Shown one piece after another: positions 24,712 through 34,059 of a DNA stretch of 43,704 nt (within the stretch, counting starts at the first letter, position 1; every line of letters begins with the position of its first letter). Both the position numbers and the translations under genes were made by a program. A model generated the notes under the pieces. The model saw only the letters and a program-made list of their open reading frames with translations, had not been told where the DNA came from and did no database searches. Source of the DNA: Silicimonas sp. (GTDB lineage Bacteria; Pseudomonadota; Alphaproteobacteria; Rhodobacterales; Rhodobacteraceae); the NCBI GenBank assembly GCA_022820365.1, contig JAJEFO010000102.1, positions 1-43,704 of the forward strand, read 5' to 3'.

Positions 24712-25140
24712 TCAGCTTGGTACGACCGGCCAGCGGGTGCCAAGGTCACGCAGGCCCGCTGCGATCAGTTCACGCAGGACGTCTTCATCCACAGCGTCGA
24801 GCCTGTTGATGTACAGGCATGACCGTCCGGTCCTGTGCTTTCCAAGTCGTTTCAGAAAGTCTCCGAAGTCGGCGTAGCCGGGCATGATGTAGATCGTCAG
24901 GCTGGTCTTGCGCGGACTGAATCCCGTGGCCAGGAAGTCACCCTCTCGACCTGACTTGTAGACGTAGTGATAGGAACCGTAGCCGACGATGCTGGCTCCC
25001 CACATGACCGGCTCGAAGCCGGTAACCTCCCGGAAGATCTCGTTGAGCCGCAACGCGTCAATTCTGCGCCTCTCAGGCTCGACGGCGCTCAGAAACGCCA
25101 AGACGTTCGCATCGCTGGGCTTTGTCTTGTTCTCGGACAT
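24712..25140 (-). CDS. DUF1801 domain-containing protein
   Basis: The 142-residue protein starts at MSENKTKPSDANV, chosen over an upstream GTG at 25164. Family-like features are the region FREVTGFEPVMWGASIVGYGSYHY and the GFSPRKTSLTIYIMPGY core, followed by CLYINRLDAVDEDVLRELI. This domain is a small alpha/beta fold related to YdhG/SufE-like pockets, without a settled biochemical role. It lies alone on the minus strand, convergent with the dehydrogenase gene at 23714-24616. No operon partner is evident. Confidence 0.75.
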   Translation of the reverse strand: MSENKTKPSDANVLAFLSAVEPERRRIDALRLNEIFREVTGFEPVMWGASIVGYGSYHYVYKSGREGDFLATGFSPRKTSLTIYIMPGYADFGDFLKRLGKHRTGRSCLYINRLDAVDEDVLRELIAAGLRDLGTRWPVVPS

Positions 25141-25558
25141 TTCCGTTTCCAATTGCCAATTCACTTATCGCGGCGATTCGAATGGCGCACAAGGACCTCT
25201 CCCATTCTCGGCTACACTGGACGACGGCAAGGGTTCGAAGAAGCGCCGGCGCCGGGCGCATTCCGCTGCCGGTTGGCACTTGCCGTACCGACGGTGGTTG
25301 TCGCGGCGCGGAGAACGCACGGTTTCTTGATGATCGGCGAAGATCAGGCATGTCCGGACCGCCGCAGCGCGGCCGCGAAGTCCGCCGACTGCCGGATCCC
25401 GGCCGAGGTCATGCGCTTCGAGGCGAAGTCACTGCATCCCTCGCCTCAATTGTGGCAGGATACTGGAATGCAGGGGGCGAAGACGGCAGCTGCGCATGGC
25501 TGGCACTTCCGCACTGCGGGGCGTCGCATGGCGGATTTCCCGTGCGGCAGGCCCCTCT

Positions 25559-27013
25559 CTACCCGGTGACGACCGGATCGACAGGTCCGAACGGGCCTCC
25601 GACCGCCATCTCGACGGCCCGTGCGACTGCCAGCACCGTCGCCTCTCCCCTAGGCGGTCCAACAAGCTGGATGCCGATGGGCAGGCCGTCGGTCGAGACC
25701 GCAACCGGAACCGAAGCCGCAGGCAGCCCGGTGGTCGTGGCAAGAAACGCGAACTTCATCCATCCAAGGTAATCGTCGAAGGCTTCACCCTCGATCTCGT
25801 CTATCCATTCGATGTCCGAATTTCTCGGCATGCAGCCAACGGTCGGGCAGGCAAGCACGTCGAAGTTCTCAAGAAAGCCCTGCATCGCCAGAAAGAGCCT
25901 CGTCCGGTCGATGTTGGCGTCTGCAAAGTCCTCGATCGTCAGGGTTCGTGCAAATGCCCAGTTGTCGCGCAGCGCAGGCTTGAAGTGGCGATGGATGTCT
26001 TTCGGCAGGCGCGAGAACGATGCCACGAAGCCGAGTGCCCGCAGCTTGCGGTAGGTGTCTTCCAGTCCGGTCAGGTCCGGACAATCCTCTATGACCGTTC
26101 CGCCTGCGGCCTCGACATTCTCGACGGCCGATACGAGAGCATCGCGGATCGGAGGTTCCACCGGGCAGAGGCCGTCAAGGTCGGGAGCGAAGGCGATCCG
26201 CACTCTTGGCGTCGCTTTCGCAACGGAGTCCTGAAAGGACGACTCTGGTGACGGCAGGGACAGCGGAAATCGCGGTTCGAATCCCGAGAGGGAGTCCAGA
26301 AACAGCGCACAATCCCGAACCGAGCGCGCCATGGGGCCGATCACGCCATCGGCGATGTGGCCTGCGCTGACGCCAGCCAAGAGGGTCGTCGGCACCCGTC
26401 CAGGCGTGGTGCGAAGCCCGACAACGCCGCAATAGGCCGCTGGCGTGCGCAGTGAGCCGCCGTGATCGGAGCCCTGGCTGAGCCACGTTTCTCCCGTGGC
26501 CAGCGAGGCTGCCGCCCCTCCCGAGGATCCGCCGGGGTTGAGGGCCGTGTTCCATGGGTTCCTTGTCGCGCCGAAGACGGCGTTGAAGGTGTTGCCGCCC
26601 GCTCCCATCTCGGGCGTGTTGGTCTTGCCGACGACAAGCCCGCCGCGCCGCTCCAGCCTTTCGACGAAATGGTCCGAGAAGTCGGGGACGTGATCCGCAA
26701 AGCCCAAGGTTCCGAACGTTGTCCGGACACCCTTGACCCGATCCAGATCCTTGATTCCGAGGGGAAGGCCGCCGAGCCAGCCCGGGTGGTTCGCTTGCTC
26801 ATTCGAGAGCGCGCTGATGGCCGCGCGGGCGCGATCGGAACATACGGTGGGCATGGCGTTGACCGCTGGCTCGACCGCCTCGATTCTGGTCAATGACGCT
26901 TGGAGAAGTTCTTCTGAGGAAATTTCCCGCCTTTTGAGGAGGTCCACGACCTCGTGTGCTTCCAAAGCGCAGAGTTCCGGTCCAGTGAAGACCGGGAGCA
27001 TGTCATTGCTCAT
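25559..27013 (-). CDS. Amidase signature family hydrolase
   Basis: The 484-residue enzyme has the amidase-signature catalytic triad: K88 in PLGIKDLD, the cis-serine in the GGSSGG loop (161-166), and nucleophile S187 in GSDHGGSLRTP. The length is typical of AS-family amidases, which hydrolyse carboxamides to acid and ammonia or amine. ATG 27013 is preferred over an upstream TTG at 27070 because GAGG precedes it. It is divergent from the carnitine-type operon starting at 27153, with a 139-nt shared promoter region. One possibility, unproven, is that it releases a carboxylic acid (such as from carnitinamide) that enters that operon's pathway. Confidence 0.88.
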   Translation of the reverse strand: MSNDMLPVFTGPELCALEAHEVVDLLKRREISSEELLQASLTRIEAVEPAVNAMPTVCSDRARAAISALSNEQANHPGWLGGLPLGIKDLDRVKGVRTTFGTLGFADHVPDFSDHFVERLERRGGLVVGKTNTPEMGAGGNTFNAVFGATRNPWNTALNPGGSSGGAAASLATGETWLSQGSDHGGSLRTPAAYCGVVGLRTTPGRVPTTLLAGVSAGHIADGVIGPMARSVRDCALFLDSLSGFEPRFPLSLPSPESSFQDSVAKATPRVRIAFAPDLDGLCPVEPPIRDALVSAVENVEAAGGTVIEDCPDLTGLEDTYRKLRALGFVASFSRLPKDIHRHFKPALRDNWAFARTLTIEDFADANIDRTRLFLAMQGFLENFDVLACPTVGCMPRNSDIEWIDEIEGEAFDDYLGWMKFAFLATTTGLPAASVPVAVSTDGLPIGIQLVGPPRGEATVLAVARAVEMAVGGPFGPVDPVVTG

Positions 27014-27152
27014 GGCTTGCCTCGAAATTGCTGCCTGCGTCGGCGGACAGGTGCTGAGATTTCTTCGCATTCGGCATGGAATTGTCGGATTCCGCTTGGT
27101 TCAGAAAGGGAAGTAACGCTACCACTGCCGGGCGCACAAGGGGGGCGAGGAC

Positions 27153-28313
27153 ATGGAATTCGGGTTGGACGAAGAGCAGGAGATGATCGTCTCCACCGTC
27201 CGGAGCTTTGTCGAAAACGAGATCTACCCCCACGAGGCCGAGATCGAGCGAACTGGGCATGTCCCGCGCGAACTGGGCGACGAGATCAGGAACAAGGTCA
27301 TCGACCTCGGATTCTATGCCTGCAATTTCCCGGAGGAGGTGGGTGGCGCCGGGCTTTCCCATGTCGATTTCACGCTCGTGGAGCGGGAACTGGGGCGCGG
27401 TTCCATGGCCCTCACGCATTTCTTCGGACGACCCCAGAAGATCCTGATGGCGTGCAATGGAGACCAGCGGGAGCGCTACCTCCTGCCTGCTGTCCGCGGC
27501 GAACGAATGGACGCGCTGGCAATGACCGAGCCGGATGCTGGCTCCGACATTCGCAGCATGAAGTGCTCGGCGGTCCGCGACGGGAGCGACTGGGTCGTGA
27601 ACGGATCCAAGCACTTCATTTCCGGCGCGGAACATGCGGACTTCTTCATCGTCTTCGTGGCGACCGGAGTCGACGAGACCCCGAAGGGCGCGAAGAAGCG
27701 GATCACCGGGCTCCTTGTCGACCGAGGCCATCCGGGCTTCGAAGTGCGGGACGGATACAACTCGGTCAGCCACAGGGGCTACAAGAACTGCATCCTGACT
27801 TTCGAAGATTGCCGACTGCCCGAGTCCCAGGTGCTGGGCGAGGTCGACAACGGGTTTGCCGTGATGAACGATTGGCTCTACGCGACCCGGCTGACGGTCG
27901 CGGCGTCTTCGGTCGGTCGGGCGCGGCGCTGTCTCGACTATGCCGTGAACTACGCCGCCGAGCGCCGGCAGTTCGGTCAGCAAATCGCGAAATTCCAAGG
28001 CGTGAGCTTCCAGATCGCCGACATGATCACCGAAATCGATGCTGCCGACTGGCTGACATTGGCGGGGGCCTGGCGGCTGGACAGGGGATTGCCGGCGAAC
28101 CGCGAGATTGCCTCTGCTAAGCTCTATGCATCCGAGATGCTCGCACGAGTGACAGATGCGACGCTGCAGGTCTTTGGCGGCATGGGCCTCATGGACGACT
28201 TGCCGATCGAGCGATTCTGGCGCGACGCCCGGGTCGAGCGTATCTGGGACGGCACTTCGGAAATCCAGCGACACATCATCAGCCGCGAACTCTTTCGGCC
28301 GCTTGGCGCATGA
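27153..28313 (+). CDS. Acyl-CoA dehydrogenase, first gene of a carnitine-type operon (CaiA-like role)
   Basis: The 386-residue protein has the complete acyl-CoA dehydrogenase fold: LAMTEPDAGSDIRSMK near 122-137, NGSKHFISGAE, RRQFGQQIAKFQ near 271-282, and QVFGGMGLMDDLPIER. As in the other acyl-CoA dehydrogenase here, the usual catalytic glutamate is replaced by aspartate (D366 in RIWDGTSEIQ). It overlaps the acyl-CoA synthetase gene by 4 nt (ATGA). Next to a CaiD orthologue, the probable reaction is gamma-butyrobetainyl-CoA to crotonobetainyl-CoA or a similar quaternary-amine acyl-CoA, as by CaiA. That substrate is inferred from context only. Confidence 0.85.
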   Translation: MEFGLDEEQEMIVSTVRSFVENEIYPHEAEIERTGHVPRELGDEIRNKVIDLGFYACNFPEEVGGAGLSHVDFTLVERELGRGSMALTHFFGRPQKILMACNGDQRERYLLPAVRGERMDALAMTEPDAGSDIRSMKCSAVRDGSDWVVNGSKHFISGAEHADFFIVFVATGVDETPKGAKKRITGLLVDRGHPGFEVRDGYNSVSHRGYKNCILTFEDCRLPESQVLGEVDNGFAVMNDWLYATRLTVAASSVGRARRCLDYAVNYAAERRQFGQQIAKFQGVSFQIADMITEIDAADWLTLAGAWRLDRGLPANREIASAKLYASEMLARVTDATLQVFGGMGLMDDLPIERFWRDARVERIWDGTSEIQRHIISRELFRPLGA

Positions 28314-30385
28314 ACCATGCAGAACCGGAACTCAGGGAAGTGCGCATGGGTGGTCTCCAACGCCTTCTGAAACCGCGATCCATTGCCGTGATTGGCGGCG
28401 GAACGTGGTGCGCGAACGTGATCCGCGAATGCCGAAAGATTGGATTTGATGGCGAGGTCTGGCCCGTGCATCCGACTCGGGACGAAATCGACGGGCTGCC
28501 CGCGTACAGATCTGTCGAGGCTCTTCCTTCACCCCCGGATGCAAGCTTTGTCGGAGTCAATCGCGAGGCAACGATCGAGGTGGTGCGCAGCTTGAGGGAA
28601 GCGGGAGCAGGCGGGGCGATTTGCTTCGCATCCGGCTTTCGCGAGGCAGAGGCCGAAACGGGCGACGGGGGCGACATGCAGGAGTCCCTGCTGGTGGCGG
28701 CGGGCGACATGCGCTTCCTGGGCCCCAATTGCTATGGGCTGCTCAACCTTCTCGACGGGGCGGCGCTTTGGCCCGACCAGCACGGTGCGAGGCGGACCGG
28801 GCGGGGCGTGGCCGTGATCACCCAATCATCCAACATGGCCCTGAACCTGACCATGCAGACGCGCGGCCTACCCCTGGCCTACGTGGTCGCAGGCGGCAAC
28901 CAAGCGCAGACGGACCAGGCCGAAATCGGAACGATCTTGCTGGAAGACGAGCGTGTGACGGCACTTGGCCTGCATGTCGAGGGCATCGGAGACGTTCGCC
29001 GCTTTGAGACCATGGCAAACACGGCGCGGTCACTTGGCAAGCCGATCGTTGCCCTGAAGGTCGGCGCGTCCGAGCAGGCTCAGGCCGCAACCGTGTCCCA
29101 TACCGCCTCGTTGGCAGGCAGCGCGGCTGGAGGGCGAGCGATCCTCGCGCGGCTTGGAATCGGGCAGACGGAGAGCCTTCCGGTGTTTCTGGAAGCGCTT
29201 AAGCTCCTCCATGTTGCCGGTCCCCTCGCGTCGAACCGCATCGCCTCGATGTCATGCTCGGGCGGCGAGGCGTGCCTTGTTGCGGACATGGCGCTGTCCA
29301 CCGGGCTGGAGTTTCCGCCATTGTCCGAATGGCAACGCGCGGATCTCGCCAATGTGCTCGGCCACAAGGTCGCGCTCTCCAATCCCCTAGACTATCATAC
29401 CTACATTTGGAGGGACGGCGCGGCCCTTGCGGCTTGCTTCACGGCGATGATGCAGGGAGACCTTGGCATTGGCATGGTCATTCTTGACATGCCGCACCCA
29501 GACCGTTGCGACCGGACTGAATGGGGCAGGGCGCTGGACGCCGTCGAGACAACGAGAAAAGCGACGCGGATTCCCATGGCCGTCGTTTCCACCCTCCCGG
29601 AAAACATGCCGGAGGAGGTGTCAGACCGGCTCGTTGCAAGTGGCGTCGCGCCCCTTGCCGGCATTCAGGAAGCACTGGCCGCGATGGACATCGCAGCGCA
29701 ACTTGGCAGGCCACGGTCGGCAGCTTCGCCGCTCCTTTTACCTGGACCTGACGGTCCGCCCCGTGTCATCGCCGAGGCCGAAGCGAAATCCGCACTGGCC
29801 GCGCACGGCCTGAACGTTCCCCGGGGCGCACATGCGGATTCACCGGAGGAAGCCGAAGAGACGGCACGGACGATCGGGTTTCCCCTGATCCTGAAGGGAG
29901 AGGGCATTGCGCACAAGACCGAGGCCGGTGCCATTGCCCTGGACCTGCGTGATGCCGCTGCAGTCGGCCGCGAGGCACGCGCCATGGGGACCGACGGCTT
30001 TCTTGTTGAGGAGATGGTCACGGGCACGGTCGCCGAACTGCTTGTCGGAGTGGTCGCCGATCCCGCCCACGGGTTTGTCCTGACAGTTGGGGCCGGCGGC
30101 ACGATGACCGAGATTCTCGATGACACAACGTCGCTCCTTTTGCCGGTGACGGAAGAAGATGTTCACGCTGCGCTCGATCGGCTCCGCATTGCCCCGGTGC
30201 TCTCAGGCTATCGAGGCGCGCCCGACGCAGATTGCAGCGAGATTGCATCTGCGGTTCTCGCGGTTCAGGACTATGTGATCGCCAATGCGGAGATCGTGCG
30301 CGAGGTTGAGGTCAATCCGCTCCTCGCGACCCCAACCCGGGCGGTGGCGGCGGATGCGCTGATTCGATTGAGGGAAGAGAGATGA
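28310..30385 (+). CDS. ADP-forming acyl-CoA synthetase (acetate-CoA ligase family, fused alpha/beta)
   Basis: The 691-residue protein combines a CoA-binding domain (about 10-135, starting LLKPRSIAVIGGG), a succinyl-CoA ligase-like domain with the phosphorylated histidine region TVSHTASLAGS near 260-270, and a C-terminal ATP-grasp domain from about 480 (IGFPLILKGEGIAHKTEAGAI and VEEMVTGTVAELLVGV). It makes acyl-CoA with ATP, yielding ADP and phosphate. ATGA overlaps at both ends couple it to the dehydrogenase and CaiD genes. In the enterobacterial carnitine pathway this step is done by the AMP-forming CaiC, so this would be an alternative ligase for carnitine or butyrobetaine. Confidence 0.88.
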   Translation: MNHAEPELREVRMGGLQRLLKPRSIAVIGGGTWCANVIRECRKIGFDGEVWPVHPTRDEIDGLPAYRSVEALPSPPDASFVGVNREATIEVVRSLREAGAGGAICFASGFREAEAETGDGGDMQESLLVAAGDMRFLGPNCYGLLNLLDGAALWPDQHGARRTGRGVAVITQSSNMALNLTMQTRGLPLAYVVAGGNQAQTDQAEIGTILLEDERVTALGLHVEGIGDVRRFETMANTARSLGKPIVALKVGASEQAQAATVSHTASLAGSAAGGRAILARLGIGQTESLPVFLEALKLLHVAGPLASNRIASMSCSGGEACLVADMALSTGLEFPPLSEWQRADLANVLGHKVALSNPLDYHTYIWRDGAALAACFTAMMQGDLGIGMVILDMPHPDRCDRTEWGRALDAVETTRKATRIPMAVVSTLPENMPEEVSDRLVASGVAPLAGIQEALAAMDIAAQLGRPRSAASPLLLPGPDGPPRVIAEAEAKSALAAHGLNVPRGAHADSPEEAEETARTIGFPLILKGEGIAHKTEAGAIALDLRDAAAVGREARAMGTDGFLVEEMVTGTVAELLVGVVADPAHGFVLTVGAGGTMTEILDDTTSLLLPVTEEDVHAALDRLRIAPVLSGYRGAPDADCSEIASAVLAVQDYVIANAEIVREVEVNPLLATPTRAVAADALIRLREER

Positions 30386-31167
30386 CTGAACTGCCGATCA
30401 AGACGACCCGCAGGGGACATGTACTTGAAGTGACGCTCGACAGGCCCAAGGCCAATGCGATCGACCTTGTCACGAGTCGGGTCATGGGAGACGTGTTCAC
30501 GGAGTTTCGCGACGACCCGGACCTGCGGGTGGCGCTGGTGACGGCTGCCGGCGAGAAGTTCTTCTGCCCGGGATGGGATCTCAAGGCGGCGGCTGAAGGC
30601 GACGCGGTCGACGGGGACTATGGTGCGGGCGGTTTTGGCGGCCTCCAGGAACTGCGCGGCCTGAACAAGCCGGTCATCATGGCGGTGAACGGCATCTGCT
30701 GCGGCGGCGGCCTGGAACTGGCGCTTTCGGGTGACATCATCCTTGCAGCGGATCATGCGACATTTGCTCTCCCCGAAATTCGCTCCGGCACCGTGGCCGA
30801 TGCGGCGAGCGTCAAGCTTCCCAAGCGGATTCCCTATCATGTCGCGATGGAGATGCTGTTGACGGGCCGGTGGATCGATGCGGAAGAGGCGGCGCGCTGG
30901 GGGCTTGTCAATCAGGTGCATTCCAAGGTCGAGCTCATGGACAAGGCACGCGAGATGGCGGATCTCCTTGCCGATGGCCCACCGCTTGTGCATGCGGCGA
31001 TCAAGGAGATCGTGCGCGAAGCCGAAGACATGAAGTTTCAGGACGCGATGAACCGCATCACCAAGAGCCAGTTCGCAACGGTCGAAAGGCTCTATCGATC
31101 AGAAGACCAGATCGAAGGAGCGCGCGCATTTGCGGAAAAGCGCGACCCGGTCTGGAGAGGGAGGTAA
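30382..31167 (+). CDS. caiD: Carnitinyl-CoA dehydratase (crotonase family)
   Basis: The 261-residue protein equals E. coli CaiD in length and, from memory, aligns with it nearly throughout: TLDRPKANAID, AGEKFF.GWDLKAAAEG, and the C-terminus SEDQIEGARAFAEKRDPVWRGR. The oxyanion-hole loop is CCGGGLELAL, and both crotonase acids appear present (E112 and E132 in LPEIRSG). CaiD hydrates crotonobetainyl-CoA to L-carnitinyl-CoA reversibly. It overlaps the acyl-CoA synthetase gene by 4 nt and is followed 3 nt later by a BKACE gene. Together these support a route for carnitine or a close analogue. Confidence 0.86.
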   Translation: MTELPIKTTRRGHVLEVTLDRPKANAIDLVTSRVMGDVFTEFRDDPDLRVALVTAAGEKFFCPGWDLKAAAEGDAVDGDYGAGGFGGLQELRGLNKPVIMAVNGICCGGGLELALSGDIILAADHATFALPEIRSGTVADAASVKLPKRIPYHVAMEMLLTGRWIDAEEAARWGLVNQVHSKVELMDKAREMADLLADGPPLVHAAIKEIVREAEDMKFQDAMNRITKSQFATVERLYRSEDQIEGARAFAEKRDPVWRGR

Positions 31168-31170
31168 CGT

Positions 31171-32082
31171 ATGCCGCTTGCCATGAATCACGAGGTCTTC
31201 ATCACCTGTGCCGTCACTGGCGCGGGCAGCACCCAGGACCGCAGCCCGCATGTGCCCAGGTCGCCGGAGGAGATCGCAGGCTCCGCCATCGACGCGGCAA
31301 AGGCCGGGGCGGCCGTGGTCCATTGTCACGTGCGTGATCCTGAGACGGGCGCACCCTCGCGCAAGACGGAGCTGTACCGGGAAGTGACCGACCGCATCAG
31401 GTCGGCCGACGTGGATGTTGTCCTGAACCTGACTGCCGGCATGGGGGGTGACCTGAAGTTTGGCTCGCCCGACGAGCCGCTGCCATTGCGGGACGGCACG
31501 GACATGGCGAGCGCCGAAGAGCGCGTGGTCCACATTGCCGAGTGCCGGCCCGAGATCTGCACGCTGGATTGCGGCACCATGAACTTTGCCGAGGCCGACT
31601 ACGTGATGACCAACACGCCCGGAATGCTTCGCGCCATGGGCGGGCTGATGACCGAACTTGGCGTGACGCCCGAAATCGAGGCCTTCGATACCGGTCACCT
31701 CTGGTTCTCCAGCGCGCTCGTGGATGAAGGCGTGCTGAAGGCGCCGGCCTTGGCGCAGCTTTGCATGGGCGTGCCCTGGGGTGCGCCCGATGACCTGAAC
31801 ACGTTCATGGCCATGGTCAACAACGTGCCGGAGGGATGGACCTGGTCCGCCTTTTCGCTCGGCAGGCATCAGATGGCCTATGTCGCGGCTTCGGTGTTGG
31901 CGGGCGGCAACGTGCGCGTCGGCCTTGAAGACAATCTCTGGCTCGAAAAGGGCGTTCTCGCGACAAACGCGCAGCTGGTCGAGCGGGCCGTGCGCATCAT
32001 CGAGAACATGGGCGCGCGCGTGATCGGACCCGGCGAGGTGCGCAGCAAGCTCGGTCTGACCAAGCGGGCGCCCGTGGCGTGA
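31171..32082 (+). CDS. Beta-keto acid cleavage enzyme (BKACE, DUF849), copy 1
   Basis: The 303-residue TIM-barrel protein carries the zinc-binding HCHVRDPETG motif (H51, H53). Further family-like patches are LNLTAGMGG, CTLDCGTMNFAEADYVMTN, PEIEAFDTGHL and VRVGLEDNLWLEKG. BKACE enzymes condense a beta-keto acid with acetyl-CoA and release acetoacetate plus a new acyl-CoA; one known group cleaves 3-dehydrocarnitine to betainyl-CoA. In this operon, after a CaiD orthologue, that activity is the best guess, but no carnitine 3-dehydrogenase is present in the window. A GGGAGG site precedes ATG 31171. Confidence 0.85.
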   Translation: MPLAMNHEVFITCAVTGAGSTQDRSPHVPRSPEEIAGSAIDAAKAGAAVVHCHVRDPETGAPSRKTELYREVTDRIRSADVDVVLNLTAGMGGDLKFGSPDEPLPLRDGTDMASAEERVVHIAECRPEICTLDCGTMNFAEADYVMTNTPGMLRAMGGLMTELGVTPEIEAFDTGHLWFSSALVDEGVLKAPALAQLCMGVPWGAPDDLNTFMAMVNNVPEGWTWSAFSLGRHQMAYVAASVLAGGNVRVGLEDNLWLEKGVLATNAQLVERAVRIIENMGARVIGPGEVRSKLGLTKRAPVA

Positions 32083-32221
32083 CCGGAGTGTCGTTGCGGG
32101 CGGTTGAGTTCAGGAGCCATGGGCCGGAAGGCCGCGCAATCGTTGAACAATGCCAATTCGGGAGCCATTGCGTTTGGCGCTTTTGGGGCGCCGCATTAGA
32201 CGGAACAACAGGAGCATTGGG

Positions 32222-33763
32222 ATGCAAAAACCCAACATCGTTGTCATAATGGCCGATCAGTTGGCGCCGCAGTTCACGGGCGCCTATGGCCATCCGGCAG
32301 CGAAGACGCCGCACATGGATGCGCTGGCCGCGCGGGGAATGCGGTTTGACGCGGCGTATTGCAATTCGCCGCTTTGCGCGCCCTCGCGCGCCGCGTTCAT
32401 GTCCGGTCAATTGATCAGTCGGATCGGAGCATTTGACAACGCCAGCGAGTTTCCTGCCAGCGTTCCGACCTTCGCGCACTACCTGAAGGGCTTGGGCTAC
32501 CGCACCTGTCTTTCGGGCAAGATGCACTTTGTCGGTCCCGATCAGAAACACGGCTTCGAGGATCGCGTCACCACCGATATTTACCCGTCGGACTTTGCAT
32601 GGACACCAAATTGGAACGCCAACGAGGAGCGGATCGACAAGTGGTATCACAACATGCAGACGGTGAAGGAGAGCGGCGTCGCCGTCGCGACCTTCCAAAC
32701 TGACTACGATGACGAGGTCGAGTTTGCCGCACAACGGTGGCTGATCGATCGGGGTCGCGACCGTGGTGCAGGCGACAATGCGCCGTTCTGCCTGGTGGCA
32801 AGTTTCATTCACCCGCACGATCCTTACGTGGCGAAGCAAGAATTCTGGGATATATATGCTGAGGACAAGATCGAAATGCCTGGGACGACGCTTGGCCCGG
32901 ACGAGCAGGATCCGTTTTCGCGGCGCGTCATGGACGGCATCGAGGCAAGCAAGATTCCCTTGACGGACGAAGAAGTTCGGCGGGCGCGCCGCGCCTATCT
33001 GGCGAATGTCAGCTATTTTGACAGCAAGATTGGTGCGATCGTTAAGGCGCTGGAGGACATTGGCGAACTTGACAATACCATCGTCATCGTCACCTCGGAT
33101 CATGGCGACATGCTGGGCGAGCGCGGGCTATGGTACAAGATGACGTTCTTCGAATACTCCGCGCGAGTGCCGCTCATCATGGCAGGCCCGGGAGTGGCGC
33201 GTGGCGTGGCCCGGAATGCATGCTCGCTGATCGATCTCTTGCCCACGTTCCTCGAAATTGCAGGCGGGAAGGAGTTCATTCCGGATGGGAATCTCGACGG
33301 GCGTTCGCTGATGCCGCTCGCGCGAGGCGAGACCGATCCAGTGAACGAGGCCATTGGCGAGTATTGCGCCGAAATGACACCATCGCCCGTGTTCATGATC
33401 AGGCGGGGCAACCTGAAGTTCATTCATTGCGATGCCGATCCTCCGCAGCTCTTCGATCTTTCGTCGGACCCAAGCGAGATCGAGAATTTGGCAGAGCGTC
33501 CTGAATGGTCCGTCACCGTCAGGAGCTTTGCCGAAGAGGTTGCAGCGCGCTGGGACAGCGAGGCGCTTCGCCGGCAGGTTGTGGATTCGCAGCGATCGCG
33601 TCAATTGCTGAACGCGGCGATGGAGGCGGGGGCGGGCGAAGCGTGGGACTTCAACCCGCGTCGCGATGCGTCAAACGAATACGTGCGCAACCACATGGAC
33701 TGGACAATGGCGGCCGCGCGTTATCGCTTTCCACCAATGGATGTCGCGTCCAAGGCAGAATGA
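32222..33763 (+). CDS. betC: Choline sulfatase (type I sulfatase)
   Basis: The 513-residue enzyme begins at ATG 32222 (AGGAG at 32210-32214). It has D12 in IMADQL as a metal ligand, the formylglycine motif CAPSRAAFMSG with C52, the substrate-site stretch LSGKMHFVGPDQKHGFEDR, and SDHGDMLGERGLWYKM. The C-terminal EYVRNHMDW region is characteristic of BetC, and the length matches rhizobial choline sulfatases (about 512). It hydrolyses choline-O-sulfate to choline and sulfate in the cytoplasm, feeding glycine betaine synthesis. It lies 139 nt after the BKACE gene, on the same strand; joint transcription is possible. No betAB or betI is in the window. Confidence 0.87.
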   Translation: MQKPNIVVIMADQLAPQFTGAYGHPAAKTPHMDALAARGMRFDAAYCNSPLCAPSRAAFMSGQLISRIGAFDNASEFPASVPTFAHYLKGLGYRTCLSGKMHFVGPDQKHGFEDRVTTDIYPSDFAWTPNWNANEERIDKWYHNMQTVKESGVAVATFQTDYDDEVEFAAQRWLIDRGRDRGAGDNAPFCLVASFIHPHDPYVAKQEFWDIYAEDKIEMPGTTLGPDEQDPFSRRVMDGIEASKIPLTDEEVRRARRAYLANVSYFDSKIGAIVKALEDIGELDNTIVIVTSDHGDMLGERGLWYKMTFFEYSARVPLIMAGPGVARGVARNACSLIDLLPTFLEIAGGKEFIPDGNLDGRSLMPLARGETDPVNEAIGEYCAEMTPSPVFMIRRGNLKFIHCDADPPQLFDLSSDPSEIENLAERPEWSVTVRSFAEEVAARWDSEALRRQVVDSQRSRQLLNAAMEAGAGEAWDFNPRRDASNEYVRNHMDWTMAAARYRFPPMDVASKAE

Positions 33764-34059
33764 ACTATCGCCTTGCAAGTGCCGGCATCGCTGCGACTGG
33801 CAATTCGGGCAGAAGAGGTTTGACGGCAGCGCCTGCGTGGCGGCGTGTGCGGGTTCAATCGCAGCCAGCATCGAAGGCGCAATAGACACGATCGCGCCAA
33901 CTCGGACGGAACGGCTCGACGGATTTGTCCCGATGACGTGCAATGCCGACTTTCGAGTTCGACCGGCAATGTCGGGCAGGGGCATCCGTGGCCGCAGCCG
34001 CAGCGAAAGAGCGTTCCTTGCCGTGCACGACTGGATCTATAGGGGTTGCTGGCCACTGG
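33764..34059. other. 296-nt gap between convergent genes, nothing recognised
   Basis: The stretch separates the plus-strand choline sulfatase gene from the minus-strand acetyltransferase gene, so both ends are 3' ends. Short open frames exist but none shows family features or a ribosome binding site. I see no stem-loop followed by a T-run. Confidence 0.5.
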
